Below, piece by piece: positions 1 to 6,958 of a stretch of DNA of 40,164 nt (the first letter of the stretch is position 1; the number at the start of each line of letters is the position of its first letter). The translations under genes and the position numbers were made by a program. Origin of the DNA: UBA1822 sp963615055. GTDB taxonomy: Bacteria; Bacillota; Negativicutes; Veillonellales; Dialisteraceae. Below the pieces are notes generated by a model. That model searched no databases, was not told the DNA's origin, and saw only the letters and a list, made by a program, of their open reading frames with translations. The stretch spans positions 1 through 40,164 of the forward strand of contig CAVEFO010000009.1 of NCBI GenBank assembly GCA_963615055.1. Reading direction: 5' to 3'.

Positions 1-37
1 CCCGGCCCAATATCGGCTCAAGCTCATGGCTAAATAA
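1..37 (+). CDS. IS3-family transposase OrfB, last 11 codons (partial)
   Basis: In the frame starting at base 2 the sequence reads PAQYRLKLMAK and then stops (TAA 35-37). The ending resembles the usual C-terminus of IS3-family DDE transposases (LSP-x-QYR-x-K). It lies immediately inside the IS end, where the orfB stop is expected. Only the tail is visible, so whether the gene is intact cannot be judged. Confidence 0.6.
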   Translation, partial: PAQYRLKLMAK

Positions 38-93
38 AATTAGCGAGACAGTAAACGTGTCTCGCTAACAAAGTCTAACTTTTGGGGGTCACA
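1..93 (+). mobile_element. IS3-family insertion sequence, right end (cut by window edge)
   Basis: The end of the element is the inverted-repeat-like tip TGTGACCCCCAAAAGTTAGA read on the minus strand (74-93). This form is typical of IS3 elements of the IS150 type. Inside it lies a hairpin (AGCGAGACA 42-50 with TGTCTCGCT 58-66), and further left the last codons of a transposase. The element body lies outside the window to the left. A diverged copy of the same tip and hairpin occurs at the other end of the window (39961-40025) in opposite orientation. Family assignment rests on recognition of the tip and the transposase tail, not on a search. Confidence 0.7.
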
Positions 94-942
94 ACATTTC
101 TCTTTATCTTCAAAAGATATTTTCTTTGCCTTCTTTTTGCTCCAAAACGCGCAAATGATAAGACACCGTATGCGCGTTTTTTTTATTTACTCGAAAAGGA
201 AATCGTATCTTCAAAATTTTCACTTCGCACTTTTTTGTCCGTGAAAGAAACCGTTTCATTGAGTATCATACAGCCACCAAGGTTCTTCAAAACTTCATAG
301 CTCCCAAGACGCCGCTCTGCAAACGCTGTGAAAAGAGCAGGGCAACTGTCAGCGGCGCTTTCTCATTCGGTGGTGGTCTCGTGATAGCGATGCCGGCCAA
401 CCGTCAGGCCCTTGCGAAAGCAAGCGTCTCGGATGCTGCGGCAAAACGGCAAAAAGAGAAAGCGGCGCACCCTTCCGATCTGATCAATGCGGAGGATTCG
501 ATGCCGGGGTGCAATCGGTCGTTTCCAAAAAAGAAATGTACCGTCCTAAAGGAACGGCGTGACAGCCGGAAATCGAAATAGGAAATGTCACTCTCCCCGG
601 TAGCCGTGACGGTCGAGCAATCGACCTATAACATCGGACCCTCGCACAAGTAGCCAAAGGCTAAAACGATGCAGCGTTTTCTGCAAACAGGAATTGGGGT
701 AAACTCCTGAATTCTTGCAGCGAATGCTTGGTGAACGTTATCGGAAAAGTCCGGTCTATCGGAATCCCGGGAAACCGGCGTTGCGGTAGTTCGGGGGTCG
801 CTCCCCCGGGCTCGCCCGCAGCGGATAGTAGCATAAGGATCATTTCGGTGTGGGTGTATGCAGAAATGTGTGCAGAGCGGTGTCTTGGACGCTATGAAGT
901 TTCCGCCGGAGAATGTTTCGGATTGCAAAAGGAGGAATAAAA
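94..942. other. Long intergenic stretch without a convincing gene
   Basis: Between the IS end and the exported-protein gene there are 849 bases in which I cannot name any gene. Open frames are short, lack ribosome-binding sites and have no family features; the best is 728-940 on the plus strand (70 residues). Seen directly are a terminator-like hairpin at 144-184 and several smaller hairpins: TGCAG/CTGCA (670-685), CAGGA/TCCTG (688-709) and GGGGG/CCCCC (793-807). The stretch could be decayed coding sequence next to the IS, or could hold an unrecognised structured RNA in 660-840. Confidence 0.45.
144..184 (+). terminator. Rho-independent terminator-like hairpin
   Basis: AAACGCGCA (145-153) pairs with TGCGCGTTT (171-179), followed by a run of eight T (177-184). 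No intact plus-strand gene precedes it apart from the IS transposase tail, so it may end transcription leaving the IS. Confidence 0.6.
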
Positions 943-1536
943 ATGCGAAAATTCTTAGGATGGCTCTGTCTGCTTTGCCTGCTTATTTTCGGCGGCGGCC
1001 TGTCACGCGCAACCGGCGAAAGTGCCATGTGCATCGTCTGGGTGAACCCCGGCATGGTCAGCGATATTTCCGCAACGGAGACAATCATGGCAGAAGGTCT
1101 TACGGAAACGCTGGCAAAATATAATTTCCGTTTCATGGATACGGCCGCCGCGCAAACAGCGCTGCAGCAATACATGATCGAGCACGACATCGTGCCAAAT
1201 GACAACGAAAGCAGCGTCGGTTTCCTCCCGAAAAAAGCCGTCTTAAAAGAGTTAGCGGCGGAAAACAACGTAGACTACATCGTCTTCAGCAATGTGCGCA
1301 TTACCGATTCCAAAGAAAAAGCCGCCTTCTTCGCTCCCGGCGGTGTGAAAACGGAAGTGACGGCACTCTTCACGACCATGGTCTACTCAGCAAAAGAGGA
1401 TCGCCACGTTTTCTTTCAACAGCAATCCGTCAAAGAGAACGCCTCTGGCGAAGGTAAGACGGATCGCGCGTTTCAAAAATGTTGCAAAACATATTTCAAA
1501 AAGAAATTAACACCGGAAACATTCATATTGAAATAA
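943..1536 (+). CDS. Exported protein of unknown function
   Basis: A 197-residue protein. The start was chosen at ATG 943 because AAAGGAGG lies just upstream; an upstream in-frame ATG at 913 has no such site. The N-terminus MRKFLGWLCLLCLLIFGGG followed by LSRATG is a typical Sec signal peptide, so the mature protein is probably periplasmic or surface-located. No lipobox is evident. The mature part has no motif I recognise; segments such as VDYIVFSNVRI look like alternating beta strands of a small alpha/beta domain. It stands alone, with an unassigned stretch upstream and a terminator directly downstream. Function unknown. Confidence 0.75.
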   Translation: MRKFLGWLCLLCLLIFGGGLSRATGESAMCIVWVNPGMVSDISATETIMAEGLTETLAKYNFRFMDTAAAQTALQQYMIEHDIVPNDNESSVGFLPKKAVLKELAAENNVDYIVFSNVRITDSKEKAAFFAPGGVKTEVTALFTTMVYSAKEDRHVFFQQQSVKENASGEGKTDRAFQKCCKTYFKKKLTPETFILK

Positions 1537-1544
1537 TCGCCGAG

Positions 1545-1581
1545 AAAAGCTCCGCTGAGACTATGTCCGCGGAGCTTTTTT
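1545..1581 (+). terminator. Rho-independent terminator
   Basis: AAAAGCTCCGC (1545-1555) pairs with GCGGAGCTTTT (1569-1579), followed by more T. It ends the exported-protein gene. The nitroreductase ribosome-binding site begins about 20 bases later, so that gene's promoter must overlap or adjoin this hairpin; a TATACT lies at 1586-1591. Confidence 0.85.
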
Positions 1582-1610
1582 GTGCTATACTGAAATCAAA
1601 GGAGGCCATT

Positions 1611-2219
1611 ATGCTCGATGTCATTTATACGCGCCGCAGCGTCCGCTATTTTAAGCCCGATCCCATACGACCGGAAGATTTGGCGGAAATTTTGCGTGCC
1701 GGGATGTGGGCGCCGTCGCCCAAAAACCGGCAGCCTTGGCGTTTCCTCGTCTATTCCGGAACTTCAAAGGGAAAATTGCTGACGGTGCTTGCCGACGGGA
1801 TTAAGAAAAGTGCGCGCGGCGAAGGGCTCTTGGCGACGCCGGACGGGTATATCGAAAACGCGAAATTCACGCTCCGCGCGATGGCCGATGCCCCCGTCAC
1901 CGTGATCGTCACAAATCCTCTCGGACGCTCTGTGTACGCCGATTGGCGTGCGGCGGAGAAAATCAATGAACTTTCAAACGTCCAATCCATCGGCGCCGCC
2001 GCGGAAAACATGGCCCTTGCCGCGACGGCTCTCGGCATCGGCAGTCTCTGGAACGGCAATATTTTCTACGCCTACGACGAACTGCGCGAATTTCTGGCCG
2101 GCAAAGGCGAGCCGGTCCTCGCCATGTCCTTCGGCTACGCCGCCAAAGACAATCTCCGTCCGCTGCCCCGGAAACGGGAAGAAGATGTGATCGTATACGA
2201 AAACAGAATTGAGAATTGA
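1611..2219 (+). CDS. Nitroreductase-family FMN oxidoreductase
   Basis: A 202-residue protein with the nitroreductase family opening MLDVIYTRRSVRYF, where the Arg-Arg-Ser loop contacts the FMN phosphate. The usual WAPSPKNRQPWRFLV segment (about residues 33-47) and the GIGSLWNG helix in the C-terminal half follow. These enzymes reduce nitro compounds, quinones or flavins with NAD(P)H in the cytoplasm; the substrate cannot be told. The start is ATG 1611 after AAAGGAGG; the open frame extends upstream without a better start. The last residues (ENRIEN) and the stop codon are encoded by the left inverted repeat of a small repeat element (2205-2316), so the native C-terminus may have been altered. 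Confidence 0.9.
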   Translation: MLDVIYTRRSVRYFKPDPIRPEDLAEILRAGMWAPSPKNRQPWRFLVYSGTSKGKLLTVLADGIKKSARGEGLLATPDGYIENAKFTLRAMADAPVTVIVTNPLGRSVYADWRAAEKINELSNVQSIGAAAENMALAATALGIGSLWNGNIFYAYDELREFLAGKGEPVLAMSFGYAAKDNLRPLPRKREEDVIVYENRIEN

Positions 2220-2316
2220 TCGAAGAGAACTCCTCACAGGTGTCGCCTTTGGCGACTTTTATAATACAGCGAAGCTGTTCCGCTTCCCCTCCATTCTGCC
2301 CTCTCCTCTCAATTCT
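2205..2316. repeat. MITE-like inverted-repeat element
   Basis: A perfect 10-bp inverted repeat, AGAATTGAGA (2205-2214) and TCTCAATTCT (2307-2316), bounds 112 bases. Inside is a hairpin GTCGCC/GGCGAC with TTTT (2242-2260) that can terminate the nitroreductase transcript. The segment around it (CACAGGTGTCGCC...GGCGAC...TTTTAT) resembles the centre of the larger palindrome at 17549-17719, which points to a dispersed family. No protein is encoded. Confidence 0.55.
2242..2260 (+). terminator. Hairpin terminator inside the repeat element
   Basis: GTCGCC-TTT-GGCGAC followed by TTTTAT. It is short but GC-rich and lies 23 bases past the nitroreductase stop, so it probably serves as that gene's terminator. 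Confidence 0.6.
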
Positions 2317-2381
2317 TCTTTTGCGATGGGACGCGAAAAGGAAATAAATTCCCTCCGGTGGCCGAAATATAAATTTTGTAG

Positions 2382-2387
2382 TATAAT
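2382..2387 (+). promoter_or_regulatory. Promoter -10 box for the queT-queF riboswitch transcript
   Basis: A perfect TATAAT (2382-2387) lies 17 bases before the first stem of the preQ1 aptamer, so transcription would start near 2394. The -35 region (about 2359-2364) is a poor match to consensus. Confidence 0.6.
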
Positions 2388-2403
2388 CATTCCATCCTAT
2401 TTC

Positions 2404-2446
2404 AGACAGTTCGTAACCATCCTGTCTTTAAACAAAACTACGGGCG
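2404..2446 (+). promoter_or_regulatory. PreQ1 class I riboswitch aptamer
   Basis: Stem P1 is AGACAG (2404-2409) with CTGTCT (2422-2427). The loop (2410-2421) contains CGTA (2412-2415), which can form the pseudoknot with TACG (2439-2442). Between them is the A-rich strand TTAAACAAAACTA characteristic of preQ1-I aptamers. The downstream genes queT and queF are standard preQ1-I targets. The 3' end of the aptamer, CTACGGGCG (2438-2446), can instead pair over nine positions, two of them G-U, with CGTCTGTAG (2488-2496), which overlaps the 5' arm of the following terminator. Ligand binding should free the terminator and switch the operon off. The assignment comes from structure and context. Confidence 0.85.
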
Positions 2447-2479
2447 ATTTGCCGATGTCGATCGGTATTCCGGAAACAT

Positions 2480-2513
2480 AAAAGTTTCGTCTGTAGCGGG
2501 CGAAACTTTTTTT
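2480..2513 (+). terminator. Riboswitch-controlled terminator
   Basis: AAAAGTTTCG (2480-2489) pairs with CGAAACTTTT (2501-2510), and the T run continues to 2513. It lies between the preQ1 aptamer and the queT ribosome-binding site. Part of its 5' arm and loop can be taken by the antiterminator pairing described for the aptamer. Confidence 0.85.
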
Positions 2514-2552
2514 GTTGTCATCCGCACCGTCGCCCCGCCAAAAGGAGAATCC

Positions 2553-3059
2553 ATGCATCCACACAGCACGTATCAGAAATTGGTTTTTTCCGCGCTTTGC
2601 ATCGCGCTCTACATCGTCGTGATGACGGCGACGCAAAGTTTCGCTTTCGGACAATACCAGATTCGCATCGCGACGGCGCTCTACGGCCTCGCGTCCCTGT
2701 TCCCGTTTCTCGCGGTGCCTTTGAGCCTTGCGAATGTCATCAGCAATACGCTCATGGGCGGGCTCGGACTGCCGGATATGATCGGCGGTTTCTTCGTGGG
2801 CCTTGCGACGACGGGCAGTATCATCTTCGGCCGAAAGCACGGCTTGGGTCGCTGGGTGATTTGGGCGGCGGTGACATTCATCCCCGGCCTCGGTGTGCCG
2901 ATTTGGCTGAGTCTTTTATTGCATATTCCGTACGGGGTCTTGGCGGGAAGTCTCTTGGTCGGACAATGCGTCTGCGGGCTTGCCGCCGTCCTTCTCGTAT
3001 CCGCACTTGAAGGGGTCGGCCTGCAAAATATGATATTGACGGGAGGACGCGAGTCATGA
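2553..3059 (+). CDS. queT: QueT-family queuosine precursor transporter
   Basis: A 168-residue, very hydrophobic protein with about five membrane helices. The opening resembles QueT proteins: KLVFSALCIALYIVVMTA, then the conserved stretch FAFGQYQIRIATALYGL. QueT is thought to be the membrane component of an ECF-type uptake system for queuosine precursors such as preQ0 or preQ1. No energising ATPase genes are next to it, so it would use shared ECF modules. The start is ATG 2553 after AAAGGAG. The stop overlaps the queF start (ATGA). The preQ1 riboswitch upstream strongly supports the call. Confidence 0.88.
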   Translation: MHPHSTYQKLVFSALCIALYIVVMTATQSFAFGQYQIRIATALYGLASLFPFLAVPLSLANVISNTLMGGLGLPDMIGGFFVGLATTGSIIFGRKHGLGRWVIWAAVTFIPGLGVPIWLSLLLHIPYGVLAGSLLVGQCVCGLAAVLLVSALEGVGLQNMILTGGRES

Positions 3060-3553
3060 CGAACGGACGAAACGAAACTGAACTCGAAGGCGTCAGTCTT
3101 TTAGGCGGCCATACCTCGTACAAAAGCGACTACGCGCCGGAAGTCTTGGAATCCTTTCCCAATAAGCATCCGGAAAATGATTATTGGGTGAAATTCAATT
3201 GTCCGGAATTTACGAGTCTCTGCCCGAAGACGGGGCAGCCGGATTTCGCGACGATTTATATTTCCTACGTGCCGGATGCGCGCTTGGTGGAGAGCAAGTC
3301 GCTGAAGCTCTATCTCTTCAGTTTCCGCAATCACGGCGATTTCCACGAGGACTGCGTGAATCTCATCATGAAAGACCTGCGGAAACTCTTAGAGCCGAAG
3401 TACATCGAAGTGTGGGGGAAATTCCTGCCGCGCGGCGGGCTCTCAATCGATCCTTTCGCCAATTACGGGAAACCGGGGACGGTCTGGGAAGAGGCGGCCA
3501 AGAAACGGCTTTTCCTGCACGATTTATATCCGGAAACCGTTACAAATCGATAA
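3056..3553 (+). CDS. queF: NADPH-dependent 7-cyano-7-deazaguanine reductase QueF
   Basis: A 165-residue enzyme of the short unimodular QueF type. It reduces preQ0 to preQ1 in queuosine tRNA modification. The catalytic cysteine motif SLCPKTGQPDF is visible near residues 57-67. The family signature ESKSLKLYLFSFRNHGDFHE, which binds substrate and NADPH, follows at about 80-99. The start ATG overlaps the queT stop, giving translational coupling. Both genes lie under one preQ1 riboswitch, so making and importing the precursor are repressed together. Confidence 0.96.
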   Translation: MTNGRNETELEGVSLLGGHTSYKSDYAPEVLESFPNKHPENDYWVKFNCPEFTSLCPKTGQPDFATIYISYVPDARLVESKSLKLYLFSFRNHGDFHEDCVNLIMKDLRKLLEPKYIEVWGKFLPRGGLSIDPFANYGKPGTVWEEAAKKRLFLHDLYPETVTNR

Positions 3554-3565
3554 TGTTTTTGAAAA

Positions 3566-3598
3566 GGAGCTGTGAAAATTTTTCACAGTTCTTTTTTT
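3566..3598 (+). terminator. Rho-independent terminator of queT-queF
   Basis: CTGTGAAA (3570-3577) pairs with TTTCACAG (3581-3588), followed by a seven-T run (3592-3598). Confidence 0.9.
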
Positions 3599-3600
3599 AT

Positions 3601-3700
3601 CGCGCGAAGCGCGTATCTATAAAGCCTTCTTCAGGAAGAAGGTGCCCCATAGGGGCGGATGATGGCCGACTCTATGGGGGACACAAAGTTTAGCAAAACT
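3601..3700. repeat. Palindromic intergenic repeat (half element)
   Basis: A run of hairpins: CGCGCGAAGCGCG near 3601-3613, CCTTCTTC-AG-GAAGAAGG near 3624-3641, and GCCCC-ATA-GGGGC near 3643-3655. A conserved-looking tail (GGATGATGGCCGACTCTATG) follows. From memory, such GAAGGTGCCCC...GGGGCGGATGATGG units recur between genes of Negativicutes, usually as long imperfect palindromes. Only one half is present here. Confidence 0.45.
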
Positions 3701-3725
3701 CGCCGCCGATTTCCCGCCGTTTCTT

Positions 3726-3754
3726 TTTACAAATTCTCCCGTTTCCTCTATAAT
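3726..3754 (+). promoter_or_regulatory. Sigma-70 promoter of mnmG
   Basis: TTTACA (3726-3731), a 17-base spacer and a perfect TATAAT (3749-3754), 38 bases before the mnmG start codon. Confidence 0.85.
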
Positions 3755-3791
3755 AGGAAACAGAATAAACAAATGAGGGAGATCAAATTTT

Positions 3792-5657
3792 ATGGTTCTC
3801 ATTGATACGTATGATGTGATTGTGATCGGCGCCGGGCACGCGGGATGCGAGGCGGCGATCGCGGCGGCTCGGCTCGGATGCCGCACGCTTTTGACGACGA
3901 TTTCTTTGGACAATGTCGCGATGATGCCTTGCAATCCGGCCGTCGGCGGGCCGGGGAAGAGTCATTTGGTGCGCGAGATTGATGCGCTGGGCGGCGTGAT
4001 GGGGATTGTCGCCGACGAGACGGCGATTCAGATGAGGATGCTCAATCTCGGAAAGGGCCCGGCGGTGTATTCGCTTCGCGCGCAATCGGACAAAAGCGCC
4101 TATCATCGCCGCATGAAGGAAATCGTCGAGAATACGGAGAATCTGGATCTGAAACAGGTGATGGTGACGGATCTTTTGATCGAGGACGGGCGCGCGACAG
4201 GCATCGTGGGCGAGCTGGGGGAGGCGTTCGCCGCGCGTGCCGTCATTTTGGCGACGGGGACGTATCTCGACAGCCGCATTATCATCGGCGAGACCATGTA
4301 CAGCGGCGGCCCGTCCGGGATGCGCCCTTCCGTCGGATTTTCGGACAATTTACGGAAACACGGCATCGAGCTGCTCCGTTTCAAGACAGGTACGCCCTGC
4401 CGCGTCGATCGGCGTTCGCTTTGCGCGGACCATATGCAAGTCGAGGCGGGCGATCCCCGGCACCATTCCTTTTCGTTTCTGCACGACGCCGAAGACAGAA
4501 ACCGGCGCGATTGCTATCTCACGTATACGAACGCGGAAACGCATCGGATCATCCGCGAAAATTTGCACCGCGCCCCGATGTTTTCCGGAAAAGTTCACGG
4601 CGTCGGCGCGCGCTATTGCCCGTCGATCGAGGATAAAATCGTCCGCTTCGCCGATAAGGATCGCCACCAACTTTTTGTGGAGCCGGAGGGCACGGATACG
4701 AATGAAATGTACGTGCAGGGGATGTCGACATCGCTTCCCATCGATGTGCAATACGCGTTTCTGCGGACGATCCCCGGCTTGGAAAATGTGAAAATCATGC
4801 GCCCGGCCTACGCGATCGAGTATGATCTCATCGATCCCTTGCAACTTTTGCCGACGCTGGAAATGAAAAAAATCGAGGGCCTCTACTCCGCCGGTCAGTC
4901 AAACGGCACATCGGGCTACGAAGAAGCGGCGGCGCAGGGACTGATGGCCGGTATCAATGCGGCGCTCAAAATCCAAGGCCGCAAGCCTTTCGTCCTTCGA
5001 CGCCACGAAGCGTACATCGGGACGCTCATCGACGACCTCGTCACGAAGGGAACGAACGAGCCGTATCGCATGATGACGAGTCGCAGCGAATACCGCCTCC
5101 TCCTCCGCCAAGACAATGCGGATCTGCGCCTGACGGAAAAAGGCCACGAGATCGGCCTCGTCAGCGAAGAGCGCTACGCCCGTTTCCAAAATCGGAAGAA
5201 ACGGTACGAAGCGGCAATGGAATACATAGAAGGGGCGCGTTTCACTCCGACGGCGGAAACGAACGCCGCCATGGAAAAACTCGGCACCGCGCCGCTCACG
5301 ACGGGCATCAGCGCCGCGACACTTTTGAAACGACCGGAAATCACGTACCAATCGATGAAAGAGGCCCTCGGATGCCCGGATCTTTCGCCGGACGCGGAAG
5401 AGGAAATGGAAATCACGGTAAAGTACGAAGGCTACATCAGCCGCCAGGAAGCCGCCGTACAGCGCGTTGCCAAAATGGAAGTGAAAAAAATGCCGCCGGA
5501 CATCGATTATCTCCACCTGGACGGCATCTCGATCGAAGCACGGCAAAAACTCGACAAAATCCGCCCGCTCTCGCTCGGCCAAGCCGCCCGCATCTCCGGC
5601 GTCTCCCCGGCCGACATCGCCGTCTTGATGGTTTTCTTAAAGCGGCGCGAGAAATAG
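3792..5657 (+). CDS. mnmG: tRNA uridine-5-carboxymethylaminomethyl modification enzyme MnmG
   Basis: A 621-residue FAD protein of normal MnmG (GidA) length. With MnmE it installs the (carboxymethyl)aminomethyl group at wobble uridine 34 of certain tRNAs. The FAD-binding Rossmann motif GAGHAGCEAA starts at residue 13. Other family stretches are CNPAVGGPGKSHLVREIDAL, the TGT motif of the FAD domain, GMRPSVGFS, FKTGTPCR and AGQSNGTSGYEEAAAQG. The C-terminal helical MnmE-binding domain carries GYISRQ. The start is ATG 3792 behind GAGGGA. In most Firmicutes mnmG is followed closely by rsmG; here a 384-base repeat-bearing gap separates them. Confidence 0.97.
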   Translation: MVLIDTYDVIVIGAGHAGCEAAIAAARLGCRTLLTTISLDNVAMMPCNPAVGGPGKSHLVREIDALGGVMGIVADETAIQMRMLNLGKGPAVYSLRAQSDKSAYHRRMKEIVENTENLDLKQVMVTDLLIEDGRATGIVGELGEAFAARAVILATGTYLDSRIIIGETMYSGGPSGMRPSVGFSDNLRKHGIELLRFKTGTPCRVDRRSLCADHMQVEAGDPRHHSFSFLHDAEDRNRRDCYLTYTNAETHRIIRENLHRAPMFSGKVHGVGARYCPSIEDKIVRFADKDRHQLFVEPEGTDTNEMYVQGMSTSLPIDVQYAFLRTIPGLENVKIMRPAYAIEYDLIDPLQLLPTLEMKKIEGLYSAGQSNGTSGYEEAAAQGLMAGINAALKIQGRKPFVLRRHEAYIGTLIDDLVTKGTNEPYRMMTSRSEYRLLLRQDNADLRLTEKGHEIGLVSEERYARFQNRKKRYEAAMEYIEGARFTPTAETNAAMEKLGTAPLTTGISAATLLKRPEITYQSMKEALGCPDLSPDAEEEMEITVKYEGYISRQEAAVQRVAKMEVKKMPPDIDYLHLDGISIEARQKLDKIRPLSLGQAARISGVSPADIAVLMVFLKRREK

Positions 5658-5690
5658 TTGTCTTTTGGGGCGTTGTCACTTTGGGTTTAG

Positions 5691-5955
5691 GGCTTGAAAA
5701 GGCTTGATAATGAGGAGAAACTTGCTTTTTACCCATTTTGCATTCTCGCTTTGGTCTGAGGCTTGAAAAGGCTTGCGGGCGGTGGACACTTTTCTTGTTA
5801 TTTTCTGCTTTTGGCTTTCGAATCAAGGCTTGCGTCGGCTTGATAGCGAAATTTACTTTTCCGCTATTTTCTTTCATTCATGATGCCGAAGGTTTAAGGC
5901 AATTTGATAGGGGGCAAATCAAGCCTTTTCAAGCCGATTCAAGCCTCTCAAGCCT
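5691..5955. repeat. Bipartite GGCTTGA/CAAGCC repeat, locus 1
   Basis: This fills most of the 384-base gap between mnmG and rsmG. The left part has three tandem but diverged units of about 68 bases starting at 5691, 5760 and 5827. Each opens with a pair of GGCTTG motifs (for example GGCTTGAAAAGGCTTG). The right part has CAAGCC motifs at 5920, 5930, 5940 and 5949, nearly a 10-base period and in the opposite orientation. The same architecture, with many more right-hand units, occurs at 27505-27930. No gene is visible inside. Confidence 0.75.
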
Positions 5956-6041
5956 GTTTCTAAGCTGTTTTTGACTTTTTAGGTCATTTTCCATTCATTG
6001 TTATCGAAAAAATATTTCGTCAAAAGAGAAAGGGAAACTCC

Positions 6042-6743
6042 ATGACGACTTCTGACATTTTGACCGCCTTGGGCCTTGCCGATGAGGAAACGGCACGGCG
6101 CCTGGCCGTCTATCACGACACGATTCTGGATCTGAATCGCCACATCAATCTCACCGGGATCAAAGACCCGGACGAGAGTCTTTCCAAAAATGTATACGAT
6201 TCGCTCTCCGCCTACGAAGAAGATTATTTCCCCGAAGGCGGACGGCTTCTCGATCTGGGCACCGGCGCCGGATTTCCGGGGGCGCTTCTTGCGATTCTCC
6301 GGCCCGATATGCAAGCCGTCCTCATGGATGCCGTGCAAAAGAAACTGACCTGCGTCGAGAAAGCTCTTAATGCGGCCGGCGCCAAAAACGCGAAATGCGT
6401 CCACATGCGCGCCGAAGACGGAGGGCGCCGCCGGAAACTCCGCGAATCCTTCGACGTCGTCATTGCCCGTGCCGTGAAAAGCCTCCCCGTGATTTGCGAA
6501 TGGGCGCTCCCCTTCGTTTCCGTCGGCGGCACCTTCATCGCCATGAAAGGCCCCGGCGCCGAAGACGAACTTGCCGCCGCGCAAAAAATTCTCGCCCTCA
6601 TGGAGACGACCGTCACGAAAACAAAAACCGTCACCCTCCCCACCGGAGAGACCCGCGTCATCCTCTACCTCACCAAGCACGCCCCGACCCCGAAAACGTT
6701 CCCCCGAAAAGTCGGTATCGCCGAAAAATCTCCGATTGTGTGA
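6042..6743 (+). CDS. rsmG: 16S rRNA (guanine-N7) methyltransferase RsmG
   Basis: A 233-residue S-adenosylmethionine-dependent methyltransferase of normal GidB/RsmG length. It methylates G527 (E. coli numbering) of 16S rRNA. The N-terminus carries the family stretch HINLTGIKDPDE. The SAM-binding motif LLDLGTGAGFPG follows near residues 64-75, and later come FDVVIARAVKSLP and GGTFIAMKGPG. The start is ATG 6042; the upstream GAGAAAGGGAAA is a modest ribosome-binding site. It lies downstream of mnmG as usual, but behind the repeat element, and may depend on its own weak promoter there. Confidence 0.95.
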   Translation: MTTSDILTALGLADEETARRLAVYHDTILDLNRHINLTGIKDPDESLSKNVYDSLSAYEEDYFPEGGRLLDLGTGAGFPGALLAILRPDMQAVLMDAVQKKLTCVEKALNAAGAKNAKCVHMRAEDGGRRRKLRESFDVVIARAVKSLPVICEWALPFVSVGGTFIAMKGPGAEDELAAAQKILALMETTVTKTKTVTLPTGETRVILYLTKHAPTPKTFPRKVGIAEKSPIV

Positions 6744-6754
6744 GGAAATATTGA

Positions 6755-6862
6755 CACGCAAAAACGCATAGGACATTGTGTTTCCTATGCGTTTTGTATT
6801 GGCGACAGAAAGCCGATCACCCCATTCCGAGAAAAGGTGATTTGTCACCGGATTTCGGAATG
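6755..6862. repeat. 108-bp direct repeat, left copy
   Basis: Identical by eye over 108 bases to 8223-8330. It contains a perfect 13-bp inverted repeat (AAAACGCATAGGA 6761-6773 with TCCTATGCGTTTT 6783-6795) that can terminate rsmG in either direction. A nested hairpin follows (CATTCCGA...TCGGAATG enclosing GGTGA...TCACC, about 6822-6862). After the shared part the sequence switches abruptly to the promoter of the ATPase gene. Confidence 0.95.
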
Positions 6863-6877
6863 TAATTTTAAAAACTC

Positions 6878-6907
6878 TTGACTACTCGATAAAAATGTCT
6901 CTATAAT
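6878..6907 (+). promoter_or_regulatory. Promoter of the AAA ATPase gene
   Basis: TTGACT (6878-6883), an 18-base spacer and TATAAT (6902-6907). It begins 15 bases after the left direct repeat ends, so the cassette carries its own promoter. Confidence 0.85.
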
Positions 6908-6910
6908 AGA

Positions 6911-6947
6911 CTCCGAGAAAAGGCGACATGTCACCGGATTTCGGAAT
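6911..6947 (+). promoter_or_regulatory. 5'-UTR hairpin, third copy of the nested stem-loop
   Basis: The stretch CCGAGAAAAGGCGACATGTC and its 3' partner ACCGGATTTCGGAATGG repeat the nested hairpin of the 108-bp repeats with a few changes. It begins at the predicted transcription start and ends against the GGAGGG ribosome-binding site of the ATPase gene. Folding could affect translation or mRNA stability. Confidence 0.6.
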
Positions 6948-6958
6948 GGAGGGTCATC

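Noticed and set aside
42..66. Simple transcription terminator at the left IS hairpin
   Set aside because: There is no T run on the plus strand after the stem, and the hairpin is conserved in the remnant at the other end. It is better read as part of the IS end; on the opposite strand the following AATTTTATTT might allow termination.
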